A stretch of 64,000 nt of DNA from JBGPLJ01 sp035644395 (GTDB taxonomy: Bacteria > Pseudomonadota > Gammaproteobacteria > Steroidobacterales > Steroidobacteraceae), in the NCBI GenBank assembly GCA_035644395.1, contig DASQOR010000031.1:43113-107112 (forward strand), read 5' to 3'. The position numbers and the translations under genes were made by a program. Numbering within the stretch: the first letter of the stretch is position 1; every line of letters begins with the position of its first letter. The notes below the pieces were generated by a model. The model had not been told where the DNA came from. It saw only the letters and a program-made list of their open reading frames with translations, and searched no databases. Below are positions 32,511 through 39,815 of this stretch, one piece after another.

Positions 32511-35434
32511 GCCGCTCCTCCGCTTGCGCCGGACTTCTGGCGGGAGCCGGCCGCATCGTAGAACGGTGTCGGCACGACCGGCGCGTGCACCATCGCATGG
32601 TCGTCAACGCGGATGTGAAGCACGCCGTCCTTCGCGGCAGCTGGCGCCACGAGCGCAAGGCCGATCGTACGGCCGAGCGTCGGCGATCGCCCGACGCTCG
32701 TCACGCGTCCCGCGATGCGTCCCTGCCGGATGACGAGGTGACACTCCTTGACCGCCGGCGCAGGTCCGGGTTCGAGTGCAAAACCGACGAGCTGCTGGCG
32801 ACGCGCCCCTTTTGCAATGATCGCAAGGCTGCGCTGGCCCGTGAAGAAAGGCTTGTCCATTTTCACGGCCCAGCCGGCGCCAATCTCGAGCGGGTTCGTG
32901 AGGCCGTCGGTGTCCTGGCTCACGATGATGTGGCCCTTCTCGAGCCGCAGCATGCGTTGCGCCTCGACGCCGAAGGGCACGATGCCAGGTTCCGCGCCCG
33001 CCGTGCGAACGGCGTTCCACACGCCGGCTCCCTGCGACGCGGGAATGTGGATTTCGTAGCCGAGTTCGCCCACGAATCCGACGCGCATGAGGCGCGCCGG
33101 CACCCCGGCCACCTGCGCTTCGCGCACACCGAGGTACGGAAACGCCGCATCCGCGAGATCGAGCGATGTCAGCTTGGCGAGTACCTGGCGTGACCGTGGA
33201 CCCGCCAGGTTGAAGGCCGCGAGCTGGCCGGTGAGATTCACAAGCCCGACCGCCATTCCCCACCCGGTCGCGAGCCGGCCGAGTTCCCGGAAGATCGTCG
33301 CCGAATTGCCCGTGGTGGTCGTGAAGTAGAAGACTTCCGGCGCCAGCCGTGCGATGACGCCGTCATCGATGATGACGCCGCTCTCATCGAGCATGAGTCC
33401 GTAGCGCGTCATACCCGGCTTGAGAGTGTCGAAACGGCCGCTGTAGACGCGATCGAGAAACGGCCCGGCTGCGGCGCCATGCGCCTCGATCTTGCCGAGC
33501 GTCCCGACGTCGATGAGGGCGACGCCCTCGCGCACTGCTTTGACTTCCGCAGCGATGCATTCCTCGCGCGACCGATCCGGGCGACGGTAGTACTCGGGCC
33601 GGCGCCAGTTGCCGGCTGGCATCCAGACAGCCCCGAGCCGCTCATGCTCGCCGTCCATCGGCGTGCGGCGTTCGGGGGTGAATCCCCGGCCCGCGAGATG
33701 CGACAGCGGCACCGGATGAAACATCGGACGAGCGGTCGTCGGCGCCAGGCTCTCGAGCGCAAGCCCGCGCGCCCGCGCGAGCACACGCAGCGCATTCAGG
33801 CTCGAGTGCTTGCCCTGGCTCGGCCCCATGCCGACAGTCGTGTAGCGTTTCATGAGCTCGGCGGAATCGAAGCCCTCCTGGATGGCGTTCTCGAGATCCT
33901 TGACCTGCAGGTCTTCGTCGAAGTCGACGAAGTTCTTCGCCTTCGGGTGATCGACGATCGGCCAGGGGTGGCTGGCGGGCTCGACGGGCACGCCGACGGC
34001 CTCGTGGCCCCGATGGGTCTCAAACCCGCAATGCCTCGCGGCCGCCGCGCCCGCCCGGGCGCCGTCGGCCAGGCGGGCATCGAAATCATAGATGCCGTTG
34101 GTCTTGCCGCAGGCAAAGAGACCCGGCGGCAATGCGCCCGGCAGAAACTGGTTCATACGCGCGTCATAGTGCAGCCGCGCGCCTGCCTGACGCAGAAGTG
34201 CATCAGCGGGAGCGAATCCGACACTCATCCAGATGCCGTCGGCCGCAATGGGATCGCTTGTGGCAGGGTGCCATGCGCCGTCGCGCCACTCGGCGAGTTC
34301 CAGCGCGGCGACGCAGCCCTTGCTGTCCGCTTGAGCCGCATAGACGGCCGCGCCCGTCAACAGTCGAACGCCCTGCGCGCGGAGCATCTCGCCGAGGAGA
34401 TGCGACTGCGTGCCGGGCCGCTCGCGCAGATCGAGCACGGCGGTGACTTCGATGCCGGCGGCGCGCGCATCGATTGCCGCGCGGTAGCCGTGAACATTGG
34501 CCGTGACGATCGCCACCCGCGATGCCGGCGCCACCGCGTAGCGGCGCATCAGCCGCTGTGCGCCGGATGCGAGCAGGATGCCCGGCAGGTCATTGTTGCG
34601 AAAAACGGCGGGCTGTTCGTAGGCGCCTTGCGCAAAGACGACCGAGCGCGCCCGCAGCTTCAGAAGCCGATCCGGCGCATCGAGTGCGAGCCAGTGATCC
34701 GCGTAGTAACCCACCGCCGCCGTCGAGGTGAAGCGGCGGATACGCGCGTGCGATCCCGCCGCCTGTTTCATTTCGGCGACTCGCTGCGCCGCAGCCGGGT
34801 CGGAGCCCAATGCATAGGTGCCGCTGCCGCCCAGATGCGGATGCTCATCCGCGAGAACGACGTCGGCGCCGGCCTCCGCGGCCGCCAGGGCGGCCGCAAG
34901 TCCGGAGGGACCGGCGCCGACGACGGCGACATCGGCAAATTCATAGCGCTTCGCGGTCGGGCGTCGCGGTGCCTTCAGATCGACGCTGCCGAGCCCCGCG
35001 AGATCCCGGATCCGCCGCTCCCAGTAGGGAAACCAGCGCCTGCTGTGAAACGCCTTGTAGTAGAAACCGACCGGCAGGAACGCGGAAAAGCGATCGAGCC
35101 ACGCGCGACCGTCGCGCTCGAGACCGCCCTGCGTGTTGACCGCAAATGCCTCGAGCCCTTCCTCGATTGCCAGCGTGTCCGCGCGCTCGTTCGGCACGCT
35201 GCCGTGCACGCGGCGTACTTGCACCACGGCGTTGACGTCGTGATTCGCAACAGAGAGCGCGCCGCGCCGGCGGTGATACTTGAAAGAGCGGCCCAGGGTG
35301 CGCTCGCCGGACGCGAGCAGCGCGCTCGTCAACGTGTCGCCGCTGAAGCCACGATAGCGCCGCCCCTCGAACGTGAAACCGATCGGCCGGGAACGGTCGA
35401 TCCACTCGCCGGCCTGTGGGCCGAGCCGCTTCAT
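32507..35434 (-). CDS. mgdC: N-methylglutamate dehydrogenase subunit C (SoxA-like, alpha)
   Basis: A 975-residue protein. In order: a ferredoxin-like fold start (IGFTFEGRRYRGFSGDTLTSALLASG, RSFKYHRRRG), a nucleotide-binding oxidoreductase domain (VAVVGAGPSGLAAALAAAEAG at about 169-189; VVFAQGAYEQPAVFRNNDLPGI), and a C-terminal GcvT/folate domain from about residue 600 (CPVSRAGEVALIDVGT-like region, LGYEIHIPASQGAGVWNAV). This is the alpha architecture of heterotetrameric sarcosine oxidase and of MgdC. ATG 35434 overlaps the mgdB stop by 4 bases. An open frame 53 codons longer overlaps mgdB and is rejected. Neighbouring gmaS and mgs genes favour N-methylglutamate over sarcosine as substrate. 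Confidence 0.87.
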   Translation of the reverse strand: MKRLGPQAGEWIDRSRPIGFTFEGRRYRGFSGDTLTSALLASGERTLGRSFKYHRRRGALSVANHDVNAVVQVRRVHGSVPNERADTLAIEEGLEAFAVNTQGGLERDGRAWLDRFSAFLPVGFYYKAFHSRRWFPYWERRIRDLAGLGSVDLKAPRRPTAKRYEFADVAVVGAGPSGLAAALAAAEAGADVVLADEHPHLGGSGTYALGSDPAAAQRVAEMKQAAGSHARIRRFTSTAAVGYYADHWLALDAPDRLLKLRARSVVFAQGAYEQPAVFRNNDLPGILLASGAQRLMRRYAVAPASRVAIVTANVHGYRAAIDARAAGIEVTAVLDLRERPGTQSHLLGEMLRAQGVRLLTGAAVYAAQADSKGCVAALELAEWRDGAWHPATSDPIAADGIWMSVGFAPADALLRQAGARLHYDARMNQFLPGALPPGLFACGKTNGIYDFDARLADGARAGAAAARHCGFETHRGHEAVGVPVEPASHPWPIVDHPKAKNFVDFDEDLQVKDLENAIQEGFDSAELMKRYTTVGMGPSQGKHSSLNALRVLARARGLALESLAPTTARPMFHPVPLSHLAGRGFTPERRTPMDGEHERLGAVWMPAGNWRRPEYYRRPDRSREECIAAEVKAVREGVALIDVGTLGKIEAHGAAAGPFLDRVYSGRFDTLKPGMTRYGLMLDESGVIIDDGVIARLAPEVFYFTTTTGNSATIFRELGRLATGWGMAVGLVNLTGQLAAFNLAGPRSRQVLAKLTSLDLADAAFPYLGVREAQVAGVPARLMRVGFVGELGYEIHIPASQGAGVWNAVRTAGAEPGIVPFGVEAQRMLRLEKGHIIVSQDTDGLTNPLEIGAGWAVKMDKPFFTGQRSLAIIAKGARRQQLVGFALEPGPAPAVKECHLVIRQGRIAGRVTSVGRSPTLGRTIGLALVAPAAAKDGVLHIRVDDHAMVHAPVVPTPFYDAAGSRQKSGASGGAA

Positions 35435-35700
35435 GCGCCGCCGCCCGCGTTCTTCGTATAGAGATACGTGCGCAACACGGCGTCCGAGCCGGTGTCGCGT
35501 TCCGCGATGAACCACACCCCGCTCGGCGTGTGACACCACCACTCGTGCTTCACGCCGGGAACGCTGTTGCGGTTGAAAACGTAGTCGGACCATTCGGCGT
35601 CGGTCGCGCGCGCCGGGTCCGGCATCTCGCGCAGCTCGCCGCCGTAGGCGAATTCGCTCACCGGGCGCGGACCGTTGATGGGACAGGTGAGGATTTTCAT
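35431..35700 (-). CDS. mgdB: N-methylglutamate dehydrogenase subunit B (SoxD-like, delta)
   Basis: An 89-residue zinc-ribbon-like delta subunit. The start MKILTCPINGPRPVSEFAYGGE and the core DAEWSDYVFNRNSVPGVKHEWWCHTPSGVWFIAERDT are highly typical of SoxD-type proteins, with the metal-binding Cys and His residues in TCPING and EWWCH. It starts 2 bases after mgdA and overlaps mgdC by 4. Longer in-frame starts lie within mgdA and are rejected. Its role is structural in the heterotetramer. Confidence 0.85.
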   Translation of the reverse strand: MKILTCPINGPRPVSEFAYGGELREMPDPARATDAEWSDYVFNRNSVPGVKHEWWCHTPSGVWFIAERDTGSDAVLRTYLYTKNAGGGA

Positions 35701-35702
35701 GG

Positions 35703-36959
35703 CTAGTGACCGACCGACGCGGCGCCCTTCTCGCCCGTCAGCTCGTAGCGCGCAAAGCGCTCGAGGGAGAAGCCGCGAATGAGCGGATGCGCCTCGTCCT
35801 TCGCGACGGTATGGCTCATCGTTTTTCCACAGACCGGCGTTGCCTTGAATCCCCAGGTTCCCCAGCCCGAATCGAGATAGAAGCCCTTGACCGGCGTCTT
35901 GCCCATGATCGGCGAGAAATCCGGCGTCATGTCCGCCATGCCGGCCCACTGGCGCACGATCTTCACGTCCGACAGGAACGGGAAGAGCTCGAGCATGTGC
36001 GCGCTCAAGCTCTCCGCGAAGTCGAGTGTCGAGCGCGTCGAATGCAGCTCATACGGATCGAGCGAAGCACCCATCACGAGCTCGCCGCGCGCCGACTGGC
36101 TGACATAGACGTGCAGCGACCCGGAGACGATGACCGGATCGAGCCAGGGCTTGAGCGGCTCCGAGACCATCGCCTGCAACGGGTGGATGTAGATCGGCGT
36201 CCGCAAGCCGGCCATCGCGAGCATACGCGGCGTCGAGCCGGCGACCGCACAGAGGACCTTGCGTGTCGCGATGCGTCCCCGGCTCGTCTGCACACCGACC
36301 ACTGCGGGGCCCGACCCGCGGTCCTCGAGCTCGATCCCCGTGACTTCGGTTTCCTGGTGGATTTCGACACCGCGCCGGTCGGCACCCCGCCCGTAACCCC
36401 AGGCGACCGCGTCATGCCGGGCGATGGCGCCGGGTGCGTGGTAGAGCGCGCCCAGCACGGGCGGGCCATGGCCGCCACAGCTGAGATCCATCATCGGCAG
36501 CGCCGCGGCAACCGACTTCGCGTCGATGGCTTCGCTGTCCACGCCGAAATGCTTGTTCACCTCGGCGCGCCAACGCATCGTGCGCATGGCGGAGTCCGTG
36601 TGCGCGAGCGTGAAATGGCCGCGCGTCGAATAGAAGAGATTGAGGTCGAAGTCCTGCGACAGGTCCCGCCACAGGCGCAGGCTTTCGTCGTAGAACTGCA
36701 CGCCCTCGGGCGTCAGGTAGTTCGAGCGGATGATGGTCGTATTGCGGCCGGTGTTGCCCCCGCCGAGGTAGCCCTTCTCGAGGACGGCGATACTCGAGAT
36801 TCCATGATCGCGCGCGAGGTAGTAGGCTGCAGCCAGCCCGTGACCGCCGGCACCAATGACGACCACGTCATACACGCCCTTCAGAGCGTCATGACGGGTG
36901 AACATCCGCGGCTCGGGATGGCTCTTCGACAGCGCGAATTTAACGAGACGCCAGGGCAT
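35703..36959 (-). CDS. mgdA: N-methylglutamate dehydrogenase subunit A (SoxB-like, beta, FAD)
   Basis: A 418-residue FAD-dependent amine oxidase. The dinucleotide motif is VVVIGAGGHGLAAAYYLARDHG, with the acceptor strand VLEKGYLGGGNTGRNTTIIRSNYL holding the FAD and the covalent-FMN-region histidine pattern of SoxB proteins. The C-terminal PDFSPIMGKTPVKGFYLDSGWGTWGFKATPVCGKTMSH forms the substrate and flavin cap. Start 36959 gives MPWRLVKFALSKSHPEPRM, close to the known SoxB length; starts further upstream extend into the control region. First gene of the mgd-gmaS-mgs operon, divergent from the XRE-cupin gene. Confidence 0.87.
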   Translation of the reverse strand: MPWRLVKFALSKSHPEPRMFTRHDALKGVYDVVVIGAGGHGLAAAYYLARDHGISSIAVLEKGYLGGGNTGRNTTIIRSNYLTPEGVQFYDESLRLWRDLSQDFDLNLFYSTRGHFTLAHTDSAMRTMRWRAEVNKHFGVDSEAIDAKSVAAALPMMDLSCGGHGPPVLGALYHAPGAIARHDAVAWGYGRGADRRGVEIHQETEVTGIELEDRGSGPAVVGVQTSRGRIATRKVLCAVAGSTPRMLAMAGLRTPIYIHPLQAMVSEPLKPWLDPVIVSGSLHVYVSQSARGELVMGASLDPYELHSTRSTLDFAESLSAHMLELFPFLSDVKIVRQWAGMADMTPDFSPIMGKTPVKGFYLDSGWGTWGFKATPVCGKTMSHTVAKDEAHPLIRGFSLERFARYELTGEKGAASVGH

Positions 36960-37010
36960 GAGGCATCGGCACCAGAACCCAAGGTCGGGATCGGCATGTG
37001 TAGCACCCTG

Positions 37011-37025
37011 TTGCATGACATGCAA
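37011..37025. promoter_or_regulatory. Perfect 15-base operator-like palindrome
   Basis: TTGCATG-A-CATGCAA has two perfectly complementary 7-base arms around one base. It sits between the divergent mgdA (start 36959) and XRE-cupin gene (start about 37040), where a regulator could control both. Helix-turn-helix proteins of the XRE/PuuR group bind sites of this size. Related sequences occur in the dmm/amt region at 25672 and 25692. Confidence 0.6.
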
Positions 37026-37039
37026 GAATATTGACCGTC

Positions 37040-37702
37040 ATGCATATGGCCGCCCGTAACCGCCGGACAAAGCCCGATAAATCAACGACCCACCGCACCG
37101 GAGCGATGGCGCGGCCGGGCGTCCCGGCGGGCGAGCTCGGGCGCGTCGCCCGCCGCATCCGTGACGGCCAGGGTCTCACCCTCGCCGACATCGCAACCCG
37201 CGCCGGCATCAGCGCGGCGATGCTGAGCCGCCTCGAAACCGGCCGCACCAGCCCGAGCCTCGAAACCATCGTCTCCCTCGCGGGCGCTCTCGGCGTCCGG
37301 CCGTCACAGCTGCTGCAGGAGATCGGCGTCAATGACGAGGCGGCGCAGATCGTGCACGCCGGCCAGGGCATGGAGGTCGTCCGGCGGGGAACGAAGCGGG
37401 GCCACACCTACCACCTGCTCGCCGCCCAGCGCGGACCCCGGAAGGTCTTCGAGCCCTTTCTCGTGACCCTGACGGACAAGAGCGAAGTGTTCCCGGGCTT
37501 CGAACACCCGGGCACCGAGTTCATTCACCTGTTGAGTGGCGAGATCGTCTACCGGCTCGGCCGGCGCGCCTACCACATGAAGCCCGGCGACTCGCTCACG
37601 TTCCGCGGCGACATTGCTCACGGTCCCGAGAAGCTCGTGAAGGTGCCGATCCGGATGCTCTCGATCATCATCTACGGCGATTCATCGGAACGACACGGCT
37701 GA
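37040..37702 (+). CDS. XRE-family regulator with C-terminal cupin domain
   Basis: A 220-residue two-domain regulator. The helix-turn-helix is at about 35-88 (VARRIRDGQGLTLADIATRAGISAAMLSRLETGRTSPSLETIVSLAGALGV). The cupin is at about 130-205 (SEVFPGFEHPGTEFIHLLSGEIVYRLGRRAYHMKPGDSLTFRGDIAHGPEKL). The cupin would sense a small ligand, as in PuuR, which answers to a gamma-glutamylated or polyamine signal. By position the ligand may be an intermediate such as gamma-glutamylmethylamide or N-methylglutamate (inference). Start is uncertain: ATG 37040 has no clear ribosome site, whereas ATG 37106 has GGAG just upstream and would still keep the HTH. Confidence 0.82.
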   Translation: MHMAARNRRTKPDKSTTHRTGAMARPGVPAGELGRVARRIRDGQGLTLADIATRAGISAAMLSRLETGRTSPSLETIVSLAGALGVRPSQLLQEIGVNDEAAQIVHAGQGMEVVRRGTKRGHTYHLLAAQRGPRKVFEPFLVTLTDKSEVFPGFEHPGTEFIHLLSGEIVYRLGRRAYHMKPGDSLTFRGDIAHGPEKLVKVPIRMLSIIIYGDSSERHG

Positions 37703-37721
37703 AGTCCATCAGGAGGATTCC

Positions 37722-38639
37722 ATGGCATTTTCCCTTCGCGACAAGCTCGGTTCCGGCGACGGATCGGGCGGCCGTGCCCTGCGCGTCCTGCCGGCAGTCC
37801 TGCTGGCCATCGGCGCGCTCATACTGGTCTTTGCAACCTCGTACACCGTGGAGACGGGCAATGTCGCGGTCAAGCAGACCCTCGGAACCGTCGACCTGGA
37901 GGAAGTGGGCCCCGGCTTCCACATGCGGCTGCCCTTCGTTACGTCGGTGCGCGAATTCTCCGCGAAGGAAAATGCCTTCGACCTGACCGACCTCACGCCG
38001 AAAGCGGCCGACAATCTGTCCTTGCGGGAGCTCGACGTCACGATCTTCTACAGTGCCGCGGCGAGCAGGATTGCGGACCTGAGCGTGAAATACGCCGCGA
38101 CCGAGGAGCGCGGCCCGGGCGGCTTCTTCTATCCGGCCTACGGTGTCGTCTGGCGCGAGGGACGCGGCGCCGTCTACGAAGTCGTTGCCAAGGTCGACTC
38201 GCTCCAGCTGCACAAGCAGAGGGACTCCCTGCAGGCGGACGTGCAGACGCTCCTGCAGCAACGGCTGGACGCCAAGGATCCCGGGGCGTTTTCGGTACAG
38301 CGCGTCGTCGTGCGCGCGCTCAACACCGATCCGTCGATCGAGGCATCCATCCAGCTCGCCGTGCAGAATCAGAAGAAGCTGGAGGCGAAGAAGATCGAAG
38401 TGGAAATCGCCGCCAAGGAGGCTGAGATCGAAGTCGCGCGCGCGCAAGGCATCGCCAAGGCGAATCAGATCATCAATGCCTCACTGACGGCCGAATACCT
38501 GCAGCACGAGATCAACCTGGCGCTGTCGGAGTTCGCGAAGAACGGCGGGCAGACCGTCGTCATTCCGGCCAACATGCAGGGCTTTCAGCTGCTCCTCAAC
38601 CAGAACCGCCTGCACAAGGAACCGCCCGCCTCGAACTAG
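37722..38639 (+). CDS. SPFH/band-7 domain membrane protein
   Basis: A 305-residue prohibitin-like protein. One N-terminal membrane helix (LRVLPAVLLAIGALILVFAT, about 20-40) is followed by the SPFH domain (VETGNVAVKQTLGTVDLEEVGPGFHMRLPFVTSVREFSAK). A long charged coiled coil then follows (EAKKIEVEIAAKEAEIEVARAQGIAKANQI). A strong AGGAGG precedes the ATG, 19 bases after the regulator, so the two are probably cotranscribed. Such proteins form membrane scaffolds and often help proteases. Why one sits in a methylamine island is unclear. Its stop is the base before the REP-like hairpin. Confidence 0.83.
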   Translation: MAFSLRDKLGSGDGSGGRALRVLPAVLLAIGALILVFATSYTVETGNVAVKQTLGTVDLEEVGPGFHMRLPFVTSVREFSAKENAFDLTDLTPKAADNLSLRELDVTIFYSAAASRIADLSVKYAATEERGPGGFFYPAYGVVWREGRGAVYEVVAKVDSLQLHKQRDSLQADVQTLLQQRLDAKDPGAFSVQRVVVRALNTDPSIEASIQLAVQNQKKLEAKKIEVEIAAKEAEIEVARAQGIAKANQIINASLTAEYLQHEINLALSEFAKNGGQTVVIPANMQGFQLLLNQNRLHKEPPASN

Positions 38640-38722
38640 CAGAAAAGGGGACAGATTTATTTTCTCCGATAACTACGCGTTCACGTGAGATATGCGAGAA
38701 AATAAATCTGTCCCCTTTTCTG
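38640..38722. repeat. REP/REPIN-like inverted repeat 3
   Basis: Arms at 38640-38666 and 38696-38722 are perfectly complementary over 27 bases and flank a 29-base loop. Each arm carries AAAAGGGGACAGATTT from its outer side. The repeat begins directly after the SPFH stop and ends 13 bases before the stop of the convergent efflux adaptor. An extra GTCCCC at 38726-38731 looks like a fragment of a further copy. Shares the GGGGACA head with the repeat at 21699. Confidence 0.82.
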
Positions 38723-38735
38723 CTTGTCCCCGTTT

Positions 38736-39815
38736 TCAGCCGCGGTGCGGCGCCGCCAGGGCCTCTTCGGTCACGATCTTGACCGCCTGGCCGTCCGACA
38801 GACGTTCGCCGCCGCGAATCACGAGGCGGTCGCCCGCACTCAGCGCCCCGCGCACCTCGACAAGGTCAGCGACCGTGATGCCGGGCGTCACGATGAGCTC
38901 CTCGACCGTGTTCTTGCGCGTCACGCGCAGCACGTAGGAGCGGTTGGCGCGGATCATCAGCGCATCGCGCGGCACCGTCATCGCTTTCCGCTCGGGTGCG
39001 GTGGGCAAGCTCACTTCGATCGGCGTGCCGACCAGCCAATCGGATTTCTCGAAGGTCACGCGCACTTCGAACTGCCGCGAGCGATCGTCGCCGACGGGCA
39101 CGACGGTACGGACTTTGCCTGCGCGTTCCGTATCGCGGTCACGCACCGTGATCGTCTGGCCGGGCTTGATGTTCGACGCAAGATCGAGCGAAGCCGTGGC
39201 GCGGGCCTCAATATCGCCCGTGTTGACGAGCCGCACCGTCGCGGCACCGACTGCCACGAATTCACCCTGCTGGATGAAGCGCTCGGTCACGATGCCTGCG
39301 AACGGCGCGCGGATCCGTGATTCCTCGATGTCGTGCTGCGCCCGGCGCAGCTGCGACTCGGCGCGCGTGACGTCCGCGTCGGTCATGCTGACCTGCGCCC
39401 GCGCCTCCTCGAGCTGGCTCGCGCTCAGCACGTGCGTGGCCGCAAGCTGGTTGTAGCGCTCGAGCTGCGAGCGGGCGAGTTCGCGTTGCGCCCGGGCACG
39501 CGTGACCTGGGCTTCGAGATCCGTCGATTGCAGGCGGATCACCGTGTCGTCGAGACGCGCGATGGGCGCTCCCGCCTTCACCCGCTGTCCGACTTCCGCA
39601 ACCCATACGACCCGACCGCCGACGAGGCTCGCAATGCGCGCATCGGACCGGCTCACGATGGAGCCAGGAATCCAGGAGCGCGGCGAGACAGTTTGCACCG
39701 TTGCCGGCGCGATCTGCACAGGGACCGCTTCCTGGGCCGGCGAATTGGCGGCGTCCACTGCCATCGCGAAACCGAAGGCGACGAACGCCGCCTTCACCCC
39801 GTGCCGAGTCTTCAT
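38736..39815 (-). CDS. RND efflux periplasmic adaptor subunit
   Basis: A 359-residue membrane-fusion protein. It has a signal sequence (AAFVAFGFAMAVDAAN), a split lipoyl domain (VVWVAEVGQRVKAGAPIARLDD and RIRAPFAGIVTERFIQQGEFV), an alpha-helical hairpin (about 105-165, EAQVTRARAQRELARSQLERYNQL), a beta-barrel and a membrane-proximal domain. ATG 39815 overlaps the pump stop by 4 bases. It would join the inner-membrane pump to an outer-membrane channel, which is not encoded here. Frames extending further upstream lie antisense to nothing useful and overlap the pump gene. Substrate unknown. Confidence 0.85.
   Translation of the reverse strand: MKTRHGVKAAFVAFGFAMAVDAANSPAQEAVPVQIAPATVQTVSPRSWIPGSIVSRSDARIASLVGGRVVWVAEVGQRVKAGAPIARLDDTVIRLQSTDLEAQVTRARAQRELARSQLERYNQLAATHVLSASQLEEARAQVSMTDADVTRAESQLRRAQHDIEESRIRAPFAGIVTERFIQQGEFVAVGAATVRLVNTGDIEARATASLDLASNIKPGQTITVRDRDTERAGKVRTVVPVGDDRSRQFEVRVTFEKSDWLVGTPIEVSLPTAPERKAMTVPRDALMIRANRSYVLRVTRKNTVEELIVTPGITVADLVEVRGALSAGDRLVIRGGERLSDGQAVKIVTEEALAAPHRG

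Noticed and set aside
33479..35461. 660-codon plus-strand frame opposite mgdC.
   Set aside because: Same shadow pattern; mgdC on the other strand has full domain support.
31929..36959. Naming the four-subunit oxidase as sarcosine oxidase soxBDAG.
   Set aside because: The subunits are homologous, but gmaS and mgsABC in the same operon make N-methylglutamate dehydrogenase the better reading. No glycine-betaine or serine-hydroxymethyltransferase genes accompany it.
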